This document shows, in pieces, positions 6,771 to 14,399 of a DNA stretch of 18,369 bases; within the stretch, counting starts at the first letter, position 1; every line of letters starts with the position of its first letter. The position numbers and the translations under genes are program-made. This DNA is from a bacterium (GTDB lineage: Bacteria; Cyanobacteriota; Vampirovibrionia; Obscuribacterales; Obscuribacteraceae). The notes under the pieces are model-generated. The model ran no database searches. It saw only the letters and a program-made list of their open reading frames with translations, and had not been told where the DNA came from. Where the stretch lies: the NCBI GenBank assembly GCA_030431355.1, contig JAUIJG010000046.1, forward strand, positions 1 through 18,369, given 5' to 3'.

Positions 6771-9212
6771 ATGTTGCACAGGAAAAGTATCAGGGACAAG
6801 AAGGGGGCGGCCATTACCGGTCTTGTAATCGCGCTCATGTTCTTTGTTCTTATGGCGGGATTATTCGCCTTTGATGCGTCGCGGGTCCAGATGGCCCAGA
6901 GGGAGCTAACTGCCACGTGCGATGCTTCAGCTCTGGCCGGCACCGCCATGCTCACCAGTTACGATGTCAGTAATGACCCGGGATTTACCAAGCTAGCGAT
7001 CGCCCAGCAGAATGCTGCCGCATACGCTTACAACATGTTCAATATGGGGAATATCCTGGGTCGGTTCATACAAGGTAACTGTACTTCGGTCTCAGACCTA
7101 TCATCGCTTACTACCACCACTGATGGTGAGGCAAAGGTGGTCATCGGTCTGGTGGACCCCAAAGACAGTTATCGGGTTGTCGACCCGGCGCCTCCGGCCA
7201 ACCAGAATGGTAGGGCTATCGCGGTGTTCGCTGGATACGGCTACCATCCCATATTCATCTCGTTCTACGGAGTGGGCAATGTCGGTATCCTCGCCAGCTC
7301 TATAGGTGGCTTGCCCCAGGTTGACGCTGTGTTGGTATTCGACTACTCCGGCTCCATGGATGACCTCACCAAGGTCACCCTGGTTAAGAGGTGGTGGAAC
7401 ATGGACCCGCCCACTGGGTACACCGGTGTCGACCCGGACAACCTGGGTTGGTCTGTCAGGAAAGCCACTATTGAAGCCGACTATCCTGGACTCACAATCC
7501 CCGGTCTGAGCGGTACCCAAACTCATGGATGTATTCAATACGATGAAGTGCCTCACCCGACCACAAACCAGTCTCTTCTAGACTATGTAGCTCTGGATAC
7601 GGTTAACTTCCTCCAGGGAACCTCATTGAACTGTCTGCCTCCGCAGAACCTCGCCAACTCCGAGTTGGGGAGCAATCTCACCGGAGACCAGCTTATTGTT
7701 TTTAAGGCATTTTTGCGACATCATTTCACCATGAACGACTATGATTCCCCACCAGGAAACTGCCCGGCCTTCAAGCAGCAGGGTGGAGCATGGCGTCCCA
7801 TCGTCGGTGACATCAACGCATACACGTCTCCCGAGACAAGTTTCGATGATTACCCAACTTACAGTGGTCGTACTGGAAAATCTTCTACGACCAACGCAGC
7901 AAACATATACACCGACCTTGTGGTCAATATCGGCAACCCTGGCACCCAGCCGCCGGTACAGCCACTCTTCGGACCGGATGTGTTCGCTCCTTTCAGCGTC
8001 TCTTTTCCCGGAGACGACGACCCGACACTGCAGGCCAACGGAACCTACGACTTCCCCAACCTGGCCACTGTGGTTGAGGCTGCTCGCGGTAATCGAGACA
8101 GAAACTCCAACCGTGATGGTACGGGGCTTCACCGTGGATACTACCTCAACGCAGGTGGTGTTAGCCAGTACTTCGGCAGCTACAGTGGCATGAGTACCAA
8201 GGCCGGATATCAGAAAGCATATCAGCGTCTGGCCATGTGGTATTCCCAGCCGATAGCTAGTGCCCTTGACGGCGCTGACCAGGGCTTCTTCCAGAAGCTG
8301 TCGGCTCTAGCCGACTGTCGTTTCGGATTTGTCGGGTTCTCCGACAGTGACCCGTTCCCTGCTGCTCCCAACGTGAACAGTATGGCGACTCCTCACACTG
8401 GTATCTGGGGTGGTGCCCAGGGCACCTCTGCCTACTCCGGTAAGAATAGTTTTTATTACGATATCAACTATAAACTGGTACAGGCTTTGTCGCCCCAGCC
8501 AAGAATCTGGGATGGACGAAGGACAAGTGGTCAGAACCGCTTTCACGAGAATACGGATAATCAGGGTGGAGGGCAGAATGGATTCCGCATTCCAAGGTCC
8601 GCGCTGAACACCAGTGATTCTCAGACCGAGTCCGTCAACAGAGTGACCAAAGGTGCCCAGACCGGGGTTGTTCCCTGGTCTAGCCCGACCGCTGGGACCG
8701 GCTTGTACAACGGGCGTCCTCTTAGCGGTACCATGTGTGCCGAAGCCCTGCGGACAGCCAGACTGGAGTTCCAGGCCTATCTCAAGGCGGCCGCTACCGT
8801 CGGCGCCGCCATGACGAACGCTCGATCCGGCTCATCGATCACTCCCGACGGGCGGCGCCCGAGGTTGTCCCGGGCTGGTTCTAAGAGAGCGATTGTGTTC
8901 TTCACCGATGGTATTCCATCCGGTGGTGTACCCGGTGGTTCAGGTGGCGGCGGTTCGCAAACCGAAGCCAATGATTCCTGGACCGAAGCGGATACCTGCC
9001 GTCAGGAAGGAATAGCAGTATTCTCCATCGGCTTGAACATGCTCGGTAACGCTACCCTATCCACCGACCAGGATATCTTCCTGGGCAACGGTTCGGGTGG
9101 ACTCTCCGGGCGCTCCGGAAACGGTGGTCGCTACTTCGAATGTAGCGATGTGACCGGTGTCAAGCAGGCTTTCTCGGCTATTGCTCGACGCCTGACCCAG
9201 TCCCAGAGATAG
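6771..9212 (+). CDS. TadG-like pilus-associated protein with interrupted vWA domain
   Basis: ATG 6771 is chosen because GGAGGGAG lies ten bases upstream; the frame is open to a GTG at 6681 without a ribosome site. The 813-residue product begins with a short positive segment, a membrane helix at about 13-35 and FDASRVQMAQRELTATCDA, the N-terminal signature of TadE/TadG-type Flp pilus proteins that face the periplasm or surface. A von Willebrand factor A domain follows in pieces: MIDAS motif DYSGSM at D191, the core strand CRFGFVGFSDSD near 515-530, the MIDAS threonine in SGTMCAEAL at T654, and FFTDG at D713. It ends with YFECSDVTGVKQAFSAIARRL, as in other TadG-like proteins. Two insertions of roughly 300 and 120 residues split the fold. 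They are rich in Gly, Pro, Asp and aromatics. The gene is monocistronic with a terminator at 9300-9330. Confidence 0.8.
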   Translation: MLHRKSIRDKKGAAITGLVIALMFFVLMAGLFAFDASRVQMAQRELTATCDASALAGTAMLTSYDVSNDPGFTKLAIAQQNAAAYAYNMFNMGNILGRFIQGNCTSVSDLSSLTTTTDGEAKVVIGLVDPKDSYRVVDPAPPANQNGRAIAVFAGYGYHPIFISFYGVGNVGILASSIGGLPQVDAVLVFDYSGSMDDLTKVTLVKRWWNMDPPTGYTGVDPDNLGWSVRKATIEADYPGLTIPGLSGTQTHGCIQYDEVPHPTTNQSLLDYVALDTVNFLQGTSLNCLPPQNLANSELGSNLTGDQLIVFKAFLRHHFTMNDYDSPPGNCPAFKQQGGAWRPIVGDINAYTSPETSFDDYPTYSGRTGKSSTTNAANIYTDLVVNIGNPGTQPPVQPLFGPDVFAPFSVSFPGDDDPTLQANGTYDFPNLATVVEAARGNRDRNSNRDGTGLHRGYYLNAGGVSQYFGSYSGMSTKAGYQKAYQRLAMWYSQPIASALDGADQGFFQKLSALADCRFGFVGFSDSDPFPAAPNVNSMATPHTGIWGGAQGTSAYSGKNSFYYDINYKLVQALSPQPRIWDGRRTSGQNRFHENTDNQGGGQNGFRIPRSALNTSDSQTESVNRVTKGAQTGVVPWSSPTAGTGLYNGRPLSGTMCAEALRTARLEFQAYLKAAATVGAAMTNARSGSSITPDGRRPRLSRAGSKRAIVFFTDGIPSGGVPGGSGGGGSQTEANDSWTEADTCRQEGIAVFSIGLNMLGNATLSTDQDIFLGNGSGGLSGRSGNGGRYFECSDVTGVKQAFSAIARRLTQSQR

Positions 9213-9226
9213 GGAGAGAGAATGAA

Positions 9227-9252
9227 CAGGGGGCCGTTCAGGCGGTCCCCTG
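9227..9252 (+). other. GC-rich hairpin just after the TadG-like gene
   Basis: CAGGGGGCC (9227-9235) and GGTCCCCTG (9244-9252) pair with one G-T wobble around an eight-base loop, 14 bases after the stop codon. No T-run follows, so it may protect the message 3' end or act together with the terminator downstream. Confidence 0.5.
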
Positions 9253-9299
9253 ATACCACAGATTTACCTGGCCCTGTAAAAAGGTGCAATGCCCGTAAG

Positions 9300-9330
9300 T
9301 TGCCTGCAGATAACTGCAGGCAATTTCGTT
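9300..9330 (+). terminator. Rho-independent terminator of the TadG-like gene
   Basis: A perfect 10-bp stem TTGCCTGCAG/CTGCAGGCAA (9300-9309 and 9314-9323) with an ATAA tetraloop is followed by TTTCGTTTG. It lies 88 bases after the stop codon. Confidence 0.75.
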
Positions 9331-9382
9331 TGTGGGTCAAATAGTTTGCCCTAAAATATTGCGTGCTGGGACCTGGAAGCGC

Positions 9383-9480
9383 TCAGGTTTTCTGAGGAAG
9401 CGAGAAAGTCTATTCAGGGGCACGGTATTTTGTTCAGAGGCAGAAAGTTAGCTCAGGGGCACGATAGTTACTTAGGAAGA
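9383..9480. repeat. Degenerate ~20-bp tandem repeats
   Basis: TCAGGGGCACGGTA (from 9414), TCAGAGGCAGAAAG (from 9434) and TCAGGGGCACGATAG (from 9453) recur at 19-20 base intervals. Weaker matches TCAGG (9383), CTGAGGA (9392) and TTAGGAAGA (9472) flank them. The last unit overlaps the stop of the metallophosphoesterase gene. Function unknown. Confidence 0.4.
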
Positions 9481-10511
9481 ATATCTACTATGACGATCTC
9501 CGGTCGGCAGAAAAATCTAAGCCGTGGAGCGCCTCCTCTCTCCATGCCGATACCCCTTGATACAATCAGGTAGCGGTCCTTACCGACTTTTTCAAAACAT
9601 CCCCCGGCCAGATCTCTGGGGATTTTAGAATAAGTTAGAAGGGGCCCCTGGCCCGGGAATTGTACCTGGCCGCCATGGGTATGGCCTGCAATCAAAAGAT
9701 CCCCTTTCTTTATCTTCATTGAAAATTCCGGCATGTGACCGAAGACTATCTGAAAGCGGCTATCTTCCAGTATTTTGTACTCCGCCAATTCCGAGTCGTG
9801 GCGGGATAGAGCAGTTATGCTTATCTCTGACAAGTTTGTTGTCTCACTCTTGCTGAAAGTCTTCACCGGCAGTCCTGAAAATATTTTCTCCCAGCCATCG
9901 TATTGGTCTTGATCACCATCGACAGCGTAGATTCCCAGTGGAGCGGATAACTTTGCCTCTTTCATGACTTGGTTCAGACGATGGATTTGTTCATCCCTTT
10001 GGTCCGGATGACTTTGAATGTAGTCTCCAGGAAAGACAATCAAGTCCGGTTTCTCTTCCATCACCTTCTGAAAAAGTAGACTCTCGAAGAAACCCACATT
10101 GTCGGTCTGGATGTCGGCGAGAATCGCCAGTCTGACAGGGCTGGAGATCTTAGGACTGACTATCTTTTCCCTTCTAATCTCAAGATTTAGAGGTTCAATT
10201 ACAAAAGCGTAGGCTCCGGTGCCCGCCACCGCAATCAGTGACAGTAGGCTGAGGGTCGCCAGTATTTTAAATTGTTTTCGGGCGTAGAAAAAGAGTGTCC
10301 CCAGAAGAATCGGAGAGCCTAAAAATATTGCGATGCACCAGAGCGTCAGGATCTCAAAAAACATTGCTCCGGTAATGAATACCGACCAATAAGCCAGCAA
10401 AACATAGCCGACCAGGACAGCTGGATAGATCCATCTCTTGTTGGATAGCCTTTTCACCAGTCCCCTTGCGCTCAAGAGATAAATGATTAGCAAATAGATA
10501 TATGGAAGCAA
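9468..10511 (-). CDS. Membrane-anchored metallophosphoesterase, YkuE-like, with altered metal ligands
   Basis: A 347-residue protein starting at TTG 10511 behind AAGGAAG. Residues 2-18, 28-50, 53-77 and 82-104 look like membrane helices. The rest is a calcineurin-like phosphoesterase domain, probably outside the cytoplasmic membrane as in YkuE/YaeI-type proteins. Visible motifs are ADIQTD (D133), GDYIQ (D163), GDQD (199-202), FGHMPE (H259) and AGHTHGGQ (H277, H279). In most relatives the first motif is D-x-H and the third GNHD. Here the histidines are glutamines (Q135, Q201) and the asparagine is an aspartate (D200), a paired change that may shift metal use or activity. It follows the 350-residue gene after 28 bases, so the two are co-transcribed. 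Substrate unknown; relatives include lipid-related phosphoesterases. Confidence 0.82.
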   Translation of the reverse strand: MLPYIYLLIIYLLSARGLVKRLSNKRWIYPAVLVGYVLLAYWSVFITGAMFFEILTLWCIAIFLGSPILLGTLFFYARKQFKILATLSLLSLIAVAGTGAYAFVIEPLNLEIRREKIVSPKISSPVRLAILADIQTDNVGFFESLLFQKVMEEKPDLIVFPGDYIQSHPDQRDEQIHRLNQVMKEAKLSAPLGIYAVDGDQDQYDGWEKIFSGLPVKTFSKSETTNLSEISITALSRHDSELAEYKILEDSRFQIVFGHMPEFSMKIKKGDLLIAGHTHGGQVQFPGQGPLLTYSKIPRDLAGGCFEKVGKDRYLIVSRGIGMERGGAPRLRFFCRPEIVIVDILPK

Positions 10512-10539
10512 AACTGTTCTTCCTTTGGAACTGGCTCGA

Positions 10540-11592
10540 CTAGCGCGGACGACCGTATTGATCTACGTCTTCTCTAACAAATTCGTTTTTCCAGGCTTCG
10601 GCATAAGCGTCAAAAGTGCCATGCTCCCGATAGGCTCTCAGGGCTCGCAATGTGCCTTCTGATGCGTTTATGTCACCTTGATTTACACCAAGAACCATTT
10701 TTGCCCCTCTCCATATTAATCCTTTGACCAGGGGCATTTTGTTGGCCTCGGCTCCATTTTCGTGATCAAGAATCGCTTTGGTCGCGTCCTCAGGGGACAT
10801 GTTGATTAGACGATCGCCGTGGTATCCGTCGTTCATTGTGATTATCGCGTGCCAGGGATCGTCGCTTCCTTTCCAGGAGTCGATCATCTCCGGCTTTTCG
10901 TCGGCATCGAGAATGTCCACATCATTTTTTCTCAACGAGATTCGCACATCGGACCATAGCCTTGCCTTCTCTACTTCTGTGAGATCTTTCATGCCGGCCA
11001 CATCTTTCATCATGCTGGCCACATCATTGAAACTTATCTGACCGTCTGGTTTGCCGTCAGGAGTTTCACCTTCGGTGTACTTTTCTATGAGAGGTCCGGC
11101 GCGCTCGGCAATTTGTTCCTGGCGCCATTTTGGAATACTTTTGAAATCGACGGGTAAGCTTTCTATTTTTCGATCTTCGAATCGATGGGCTTTTCCATCC
11201 TTGTCGTAGGCAATCACTGTGTCATTTTCAGTGTCGCCCCCAGGCGCGGAGCGTTCGCGCACCACTTTTCCATCCACCTCTATCTGGTCCGGTTTATCCC
11301 TTTGTGAATCTGTTTTGTTCTTTCCTTCTTGAGTTTGAGCCTCTGCCAGATAAATTTCAGGGCTGGCTGTGTCGACCAGGGTCGGTGGACCCGCATCTCC
11401 GTCAAAATCCGCCAGGGCATTACTCCCCCGGGCATCGGCACTATTTGAATCCTGAAGTGTTTTTAGAAAGTCCTTTCCGTCTGTACGCAACTCCGTACTG
11501 AGCTTGGCGCTCTCAGTGTCATTGCTTCCAAGGGCGCGCTCTCCGGCTTGGGCATCGGAGGGTTCAAACTTTTCTGTGCCTGTGTTCGGCAT
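10540..11592 (-). CDS. Unrecognised acidic protein with an EF-hand-like loop
   Basis: A 350-residue hydrophilic protein of no family I recognise. Residues 1 to about 120 are rich in Ser, Asp, Glu, Gly and Thr and probably disordered. From about 150 the sequence becomes helical. DGKPDGQISFND (179-190) resembles a calcium-binding EF-hand loop, with acidic residues at loop positions 1, 5 and 12 and Ile at 8, but Lys at position 3 is atypical. The segment WHAIITMNDGYHGDRLINMSPEDATKA (around 247-273) is distinctive. No signal peptide or membrane helix is visible. ATG 11592 has only a weak ribosome site. It is the first gene of a two-gene operon with the metallophosphoesterase. A four-palindrome array lies 130-290 bases upstream and could control it. 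That it is a real gene is well supported by length and operon spacing. Confidence 0.75.
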   Translation of the reverse strand: MPNTGTEKFEPSDAQAGERALGSNDTESAKLSTELRTDGKDFLKTLQDSNSADARGSNALADFDGDAGPPTLVDTASPEIYLAEAQTQEGKNKTDSQRDKPDQIEVDGKVVRERSAPGGDTENDTVIAYDKDGKAHRFEDRKIESLPVDFKSIPKWRQEQIAERAGPLIEKYTEGETPDGKPDGQISFNDVASMMKDVAGMKDLTEVEKARLWSDVRISLRKNDVDILDADEKPEMIDSWKGSDDPWHAIITMNDGYHGDRLINMSPEDATKAILDHENGAEANKMPLVKGLIWRGAKMVLGVNQGDINASEGTLRALRAYREHGTFDAYAEAWKNEFVREDVDQYGRPR

Positions 11593-11726
11593 GCTTGTAC
11601 TAAGGGGTCCATGTAATCGTGAGCTACCCGATCATGACTGGCGCAACGCCTGCTGTCAAGGGGGGGCTGGCGAAAAATCTGTGAGAGCCTATTGAAGGAG
11701 CTATGTATATCCTCATTTGTTGATCT

Positions 11727-11883
11727 GGTTAACAACCAACTTTTGGGTTGTTATCTGCAGTCGGTGGTTCATAACATGCCAATTTTGAGAGATTAACTAT
11801 GAAAGGCAGGTTAATATCCAACTTTTGGGTTGTTATCTGCGATCGGTGGGCCTTAACATGCCAATTTTGGGATGTTAGCTTCC
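11727..11883. repeat. 82-bp direct duplication carrying four related palindromes
   Basis: Two copies start at 11727 and 11809, both opening GGTTAA and sharing CCAACTTTTGGGTTGTTATC at 11736 and 11818. Within each copy a second, related unit CCAATTTTG follows 43 bases later (11779 and 11861). Units one and four are clear inverted repeats: TAACAACC-AACTTTTG-GGTTGTTA (11729-11752) and TAACATGCC…GGATGTTA (11854-11877). Units two and three are decayed versions. The approximate consensus is TAACA-N-CC-AAYTTTTG-GG-N-TGTTA. It lies between the phosphatase terminator and the 11592 operon. Confidence 0.75.
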
Positions 11884-12008
11884 AGCTCGCTTTAGACAAT
11901 ATGTTTGCTGTTTCTGAGGAGCGAGCGATTCAGCCGCTTCTTTTTTTCTTTTTCTGATTTTTGCAAACAAGAAAGTATTATATAAGATAGTAAAAGCCGA
12001 TTGGAAAT

Positions 12009-12040
12009 AAAGGAGATCGAATGCTCATTCGATCTCCTTT
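12009..12040 (-). terminator. Rho-independent terminator of the purple acid phosphatase-like gene
   Basis: A perfect 15-bp inverted repeat, AAAGGAGATCGAATG (12009-12023) and its complement (12026-12040), starts 16 bases past the stop codon. On the minus strand it continues into TTATTTCC; on the plus strand into TTTTG. It can act in either direction. Confidence 0.8.
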
Positions 12041-12055
12041 TGAATCTAGGCTCTG

Positions 12056-13531
12056 CTACTTTTCGATGCGGAGGCTGTCGATTACTTTCCCATCGGCACC
12101 GACTTGTTCGAGCTTGAGGGTCGAGCCATCGATATCAACCACCGACACCGAGAAGTGATCGATGTCGATCTTTGCCGTAAACGGAGGCAGGCTGTTCAGA
12201 TCAGGGCGATGGTCTTCGCCGAGTTCATGACCGCCTGCACCGGTGGTGATGTAGATCACCCCTTTCGGCTTGCGGTTGTTGTCTCCATCGTATTCGCGAT
12301 CAAGGCGCAGGCGACCGTCGACCATTCCCTCTTCCGTGAAGAACGAGCCATCCGGTTGGGGGGTGGGAGAGAAGCTGAGCGGGAAAGTTCGCTCGTAGAT
12401 ATGGCAATGGCCGCTGAAAACAATGTCGACGCCGTAGGCTTCAAAAATTTCGCAGAGCATGCGATTGCGCTGCTCCGACCAGTAGGCGACGTCGCTTGAA
12501 AATGCCGGCTGGTGAATGACCACGAACTTCCACTTCTGGTCGGCGGCGCCGGAAAGCTGAGAGCAGACCCACTTGCGAAGGGCTGGCTGGGTCCAATCCA
12601 TATACTCGTTGCCGTCCAGGTGAAGCCAGAAGGAGTTGCCGTAGCTGTAGGAAAAGTTCGTTTTGCTCACGATGGCAGAGCCGAACTCGTCGAAGAGCGG
12701 ATCAAACTTGCGGTCTTCGAAGTCGAGTTTGAGCATGTCGCGGGTTATGCGGGTTGGACCATTTTCCGGATGCTGCCAGAGCAGCTCGTAGGCGTATAGA
12801 TTCGGCCGACGCTTGCTTTTCTTGCTCGTGGTCTTGCCACGATCGGTCTTGGGAACCGAGACATCGTGATTGCCGACCACGGCGGTGACCAGATAGGAGC
12901 GGATGAACGGAGCACCGCACTCGGAATCGCTGTCATCGCAGTTGAAAACCGGAAAGAACTTTTCCAGGTATTCGTCGAAGAGGCCTCGCTTGTAAACGAT
13001 GTCTCCTGCAATCACCGTGAGATCGGGGTCAGATAGGAAGAGGCGATTCACGATAGCCCGAGAGTCCGGACCTCCATCGGCAATGTCGCCCACAATAGCT
13101 GCTCGGAATTTGGAATCCGGGGCAACGGGGGCTCGAGCCTCGGCTTGAAAAATTGTCTTCTTTTGCCACTGAATACGGTACTTGAATTTCTCGCCGGCTT
13201 TCAGGTCGGTGAGCAGGCAAGTGTGACGCAGGTGAGTCTCAATATCCTCGATCTTGAGCTTGCGCGATTCTACCGTGCCCATGTCGGACCATTCGGCTTC
13301 GCTCTGGTGCTTGACCTCTACGGACCAATCACTTGCAAACTTCTTGGTATGCCAGGCTAGCGCGAGTTGACCGAAGGTGCTTGGTGCGTCATTGTCGCCA
13401 AGCTGGAGGTAGGGCTTGATGATAAACGGCACCACTGGATGATAGGGATGCCTTGAAATCTCTGGGGAAGCATTCTCGATGACAAGCCCGGGTTGTACGC
13501 GCGCTTGTGAAGTGTTCTGGGTGTCTACCAT
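12056..13531 (-). CDS. Purple acid phosphatase-like metallophosphoesterase
   Basis: I start at ATG 13531, preceded by AGGGGA at seven bases, rather than the TTG at 13582, which lacks a ribosome site. The product is 491 residues. An N-terminal all-beta region (about 35-135: KPYLQLG…LALAWHT…CLLTDLKAGEKFKYRIQ) matches the fibronectin-III-like domain of purple acid phosphatases. The catalytic domain then shows GDIADGG, GDIVYKRG (the GDxxY motif with the iron-binding tyrosine), VGNHD, VIHQPAF and GHCHIYERTFPL, so all five metal-binding blocks are intact. The family hydrolyses phosphate monoesters or diesters using a two-metal centre. Unlike most members, no signal peptide is visible with either start. 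It is monocistronic with a strong terminator and a possible Pho-box promoter at 13848-13889. Confidence 0.88.
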   Translation of the reverse strand: MVDTQNTSQARVQPGLVIENASPEISRHPYHPVVPFIIKPYLQLGDNDAPSTFGQLALAWHTKKFASDWSVEVKHQSEAEWSDMGTVESRKLKIEDIETHLRHTCLLTDLKAGEKFKYRIQWQKKTIFQAEARAPVAPDSKFRAAIVGDIADGGPDSRAIVNRLFLSDPDLTVIAGDIVYKRGLFDEYLEKFFPVFNCDDSDSECGAPFIRSYLVTAVVGNHDVSVPKTDRGKTTSKKSKRRPNLYAYELLWQHPENGPTRITRDMLKLDFEDRKFDPLFDEFGSAIVSKTNFSYSYGNSFWLHLDGNEYMDWTQPALRKWVCSQLSGAADQKWKFVVIHQPAFSSDVAYWSEQRNRMLCEIFEAYGVDIVFSGHCHIYERTFPLSFSPTPQPDGSFFTEEGMVDGRLRLDREYDGDNNRKPKGVIYITTGAGGHELGEDHRPDLNSLPPFTAKIDIDHFSVSVVDIDGSTLKLEQVGADGKVIDSLRIEK

Positions 13532-13847
13532 GGTTGTATCCCCTGATTGATATGAGGTTTCGGATGTGTCGATGAAGACCAAGCAGTCCGGGAATATCGC
13601 TAATTGCGGGATGAAACAGATAGGTGGTTTTTAGTAAAAGCTCCGAGGAGAAAAACAAAATAGACGCCCTGACTCTAGTACTTCTTACAGAGTCAGTTCT
13701 ACTTTTGCCTATTCAGGCGGATGTATTTCAGTAAGTCCTGAATTCCAGGTCTTTTGTGGATATTTTGGGGGGCTTATGTGGCGACTTTTGTCCCTTGAAA
13801 GCCCATACAAAAACGCGTTTCCTGGTTCGCGCGATTAGCGATGGTAT

Positions 13848-13889
13848 TTAATATGGTGCTATCAGTTCGGGGTTAAGCGATGGTTAAAG
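13848..13889 (-). promoter_or_regulatory. Candidate Pho-box-like promoter of the phosphatase gene
   Basis: On the minus strand TTTAACCA and CTTAACCC are separated by three bases (an 11-base period, 13888-13870). A -10-like TATTAA (13848-13853) lies exactly 17 bases beyond TTAACC, so the second repeat occupies the -35 position. This resembles the 8-bp repeat CTTAACCT with 3-bp spacing described for cyanobacterial SphR/PhoB targets. A third, degenerate repeat may lie at 13892-13899. The leader would be about 310 nt. Confidence 0.4.
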
Positions 13890-14014
13890 GGTGGCTATTG
13901 GAGAAGAAATTTTTGTGTCTATTGTGCTTCGCCAGGCTGTGATTTATAGCAAGGGCATACTAAGGAGAGGTTAAGCATCTCCCTGTACGGAAGCCTTTTT
14001 GATAAATATATGGC

Positions 14015-14043
14015 GATGCGCTAGCCGTATGAGCTAGCGCATC
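14015..14043 (-). terminator. Strong hairpin downstream of the paaN/zinc-ribbon region
   Basis: A perfect 11-bp stem GATGCGCTAGC/GCTAGCGCATC with a seven-base loop lies 54 bases past the stop of the zinc-ribbon frame. No clear T-run follows on the minus strand (GCCATATATTTATC), so termination is probable but not certain. Confidence 0.5.
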
Positions 14044-14096
14044 TTTGCATGTAATTTGGCTTTGCATCCGCATTCCACGGCTTTGTAGAGGTGGTG

Positions 14097-14396
14097 CTAG
14101 CCGGAAAGCCCCATGGATGAAAACTGAAAAGCCAGCAAATCATCTTGTTTGTCATGGATTCTGAGCCACTCGATGTATTCTTTCATGCGGGCATAGTCTT
14201 CGCGGCCCAGGCGCTCTATCCACATGCTATCGAGAGCGACTTCCTGCTCTCTGGCTCTCACTTTGCATTGCCAGTCCTGGGATAAGACAAGGTTGAGCTG
14301 GTTGTGAAGACCTCGCTCTTTAATCAATTGCCACTCGTTGCCGTCAAACCATATGCCGCCGCAGTTTCCGCAGCGATCCAGGCAGAAGTCGATATC
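14097..14396 (-). pseudogene. Zinc-ribbon (zf-TFIIB-like) frame without a start codon
   Basis: Directly after the tandem TAA TAA ending paaN, and in the same frame, 99 codons are open to the TAG at 14097. They read DIDFCLDRCGNCGGIWFDGNEW and then a helical tail (RGLHNQLN…LGREDYARMKEYIEWLR). CxxC-GGIWFD…E is the second zinc knuckle of zf-TFIIB proteins, and the tail resembles known members of that group. The first CxxC knuckle and the N-terminal 30-60 residues are absent. No ATG or GTG occurs ahead of the knuckle; only CTG (14379-14381) or a TTG at 14327, past the knuckle, are available. I favour a truncated remnant. Stop-codon readthrough from paaN or a non-standard start are alternatives. 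Confidence 0.55.
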
Positions 14397-14399
14397 TTA

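Larger units (their letters stand above)
13532..14096. other. Long leader or intergenic region upstream of the phosphatase
   Basis: About 560 bases without a supported gene. It holds a hairpin CTGACTCT…AGAGTCAG (13669-13676 and 13689-13696, 12-base loop) that would lie in the phosphatase leader, the Pho-box-like promoter at 13848-13889, another GGTTAAGC inside a small hairpin GGAGA…TCTCC (13964-13982), and the strong hairpin at 14015-14043. Confidence 0.5.

Noticed and set aside
7101..8132. Two minus-strand open frames (151 and 169 residues) opposite the TadG-like gene
   Set aside because: They are antisense to a well-supported coding frame and show no motif or ribosome site.
11727..11883. 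CRISPR array or integron attC sites
   Set aside because: Only two long copies with imperfect internal palindromes, no unique spacers, and no cas or integrase gene.
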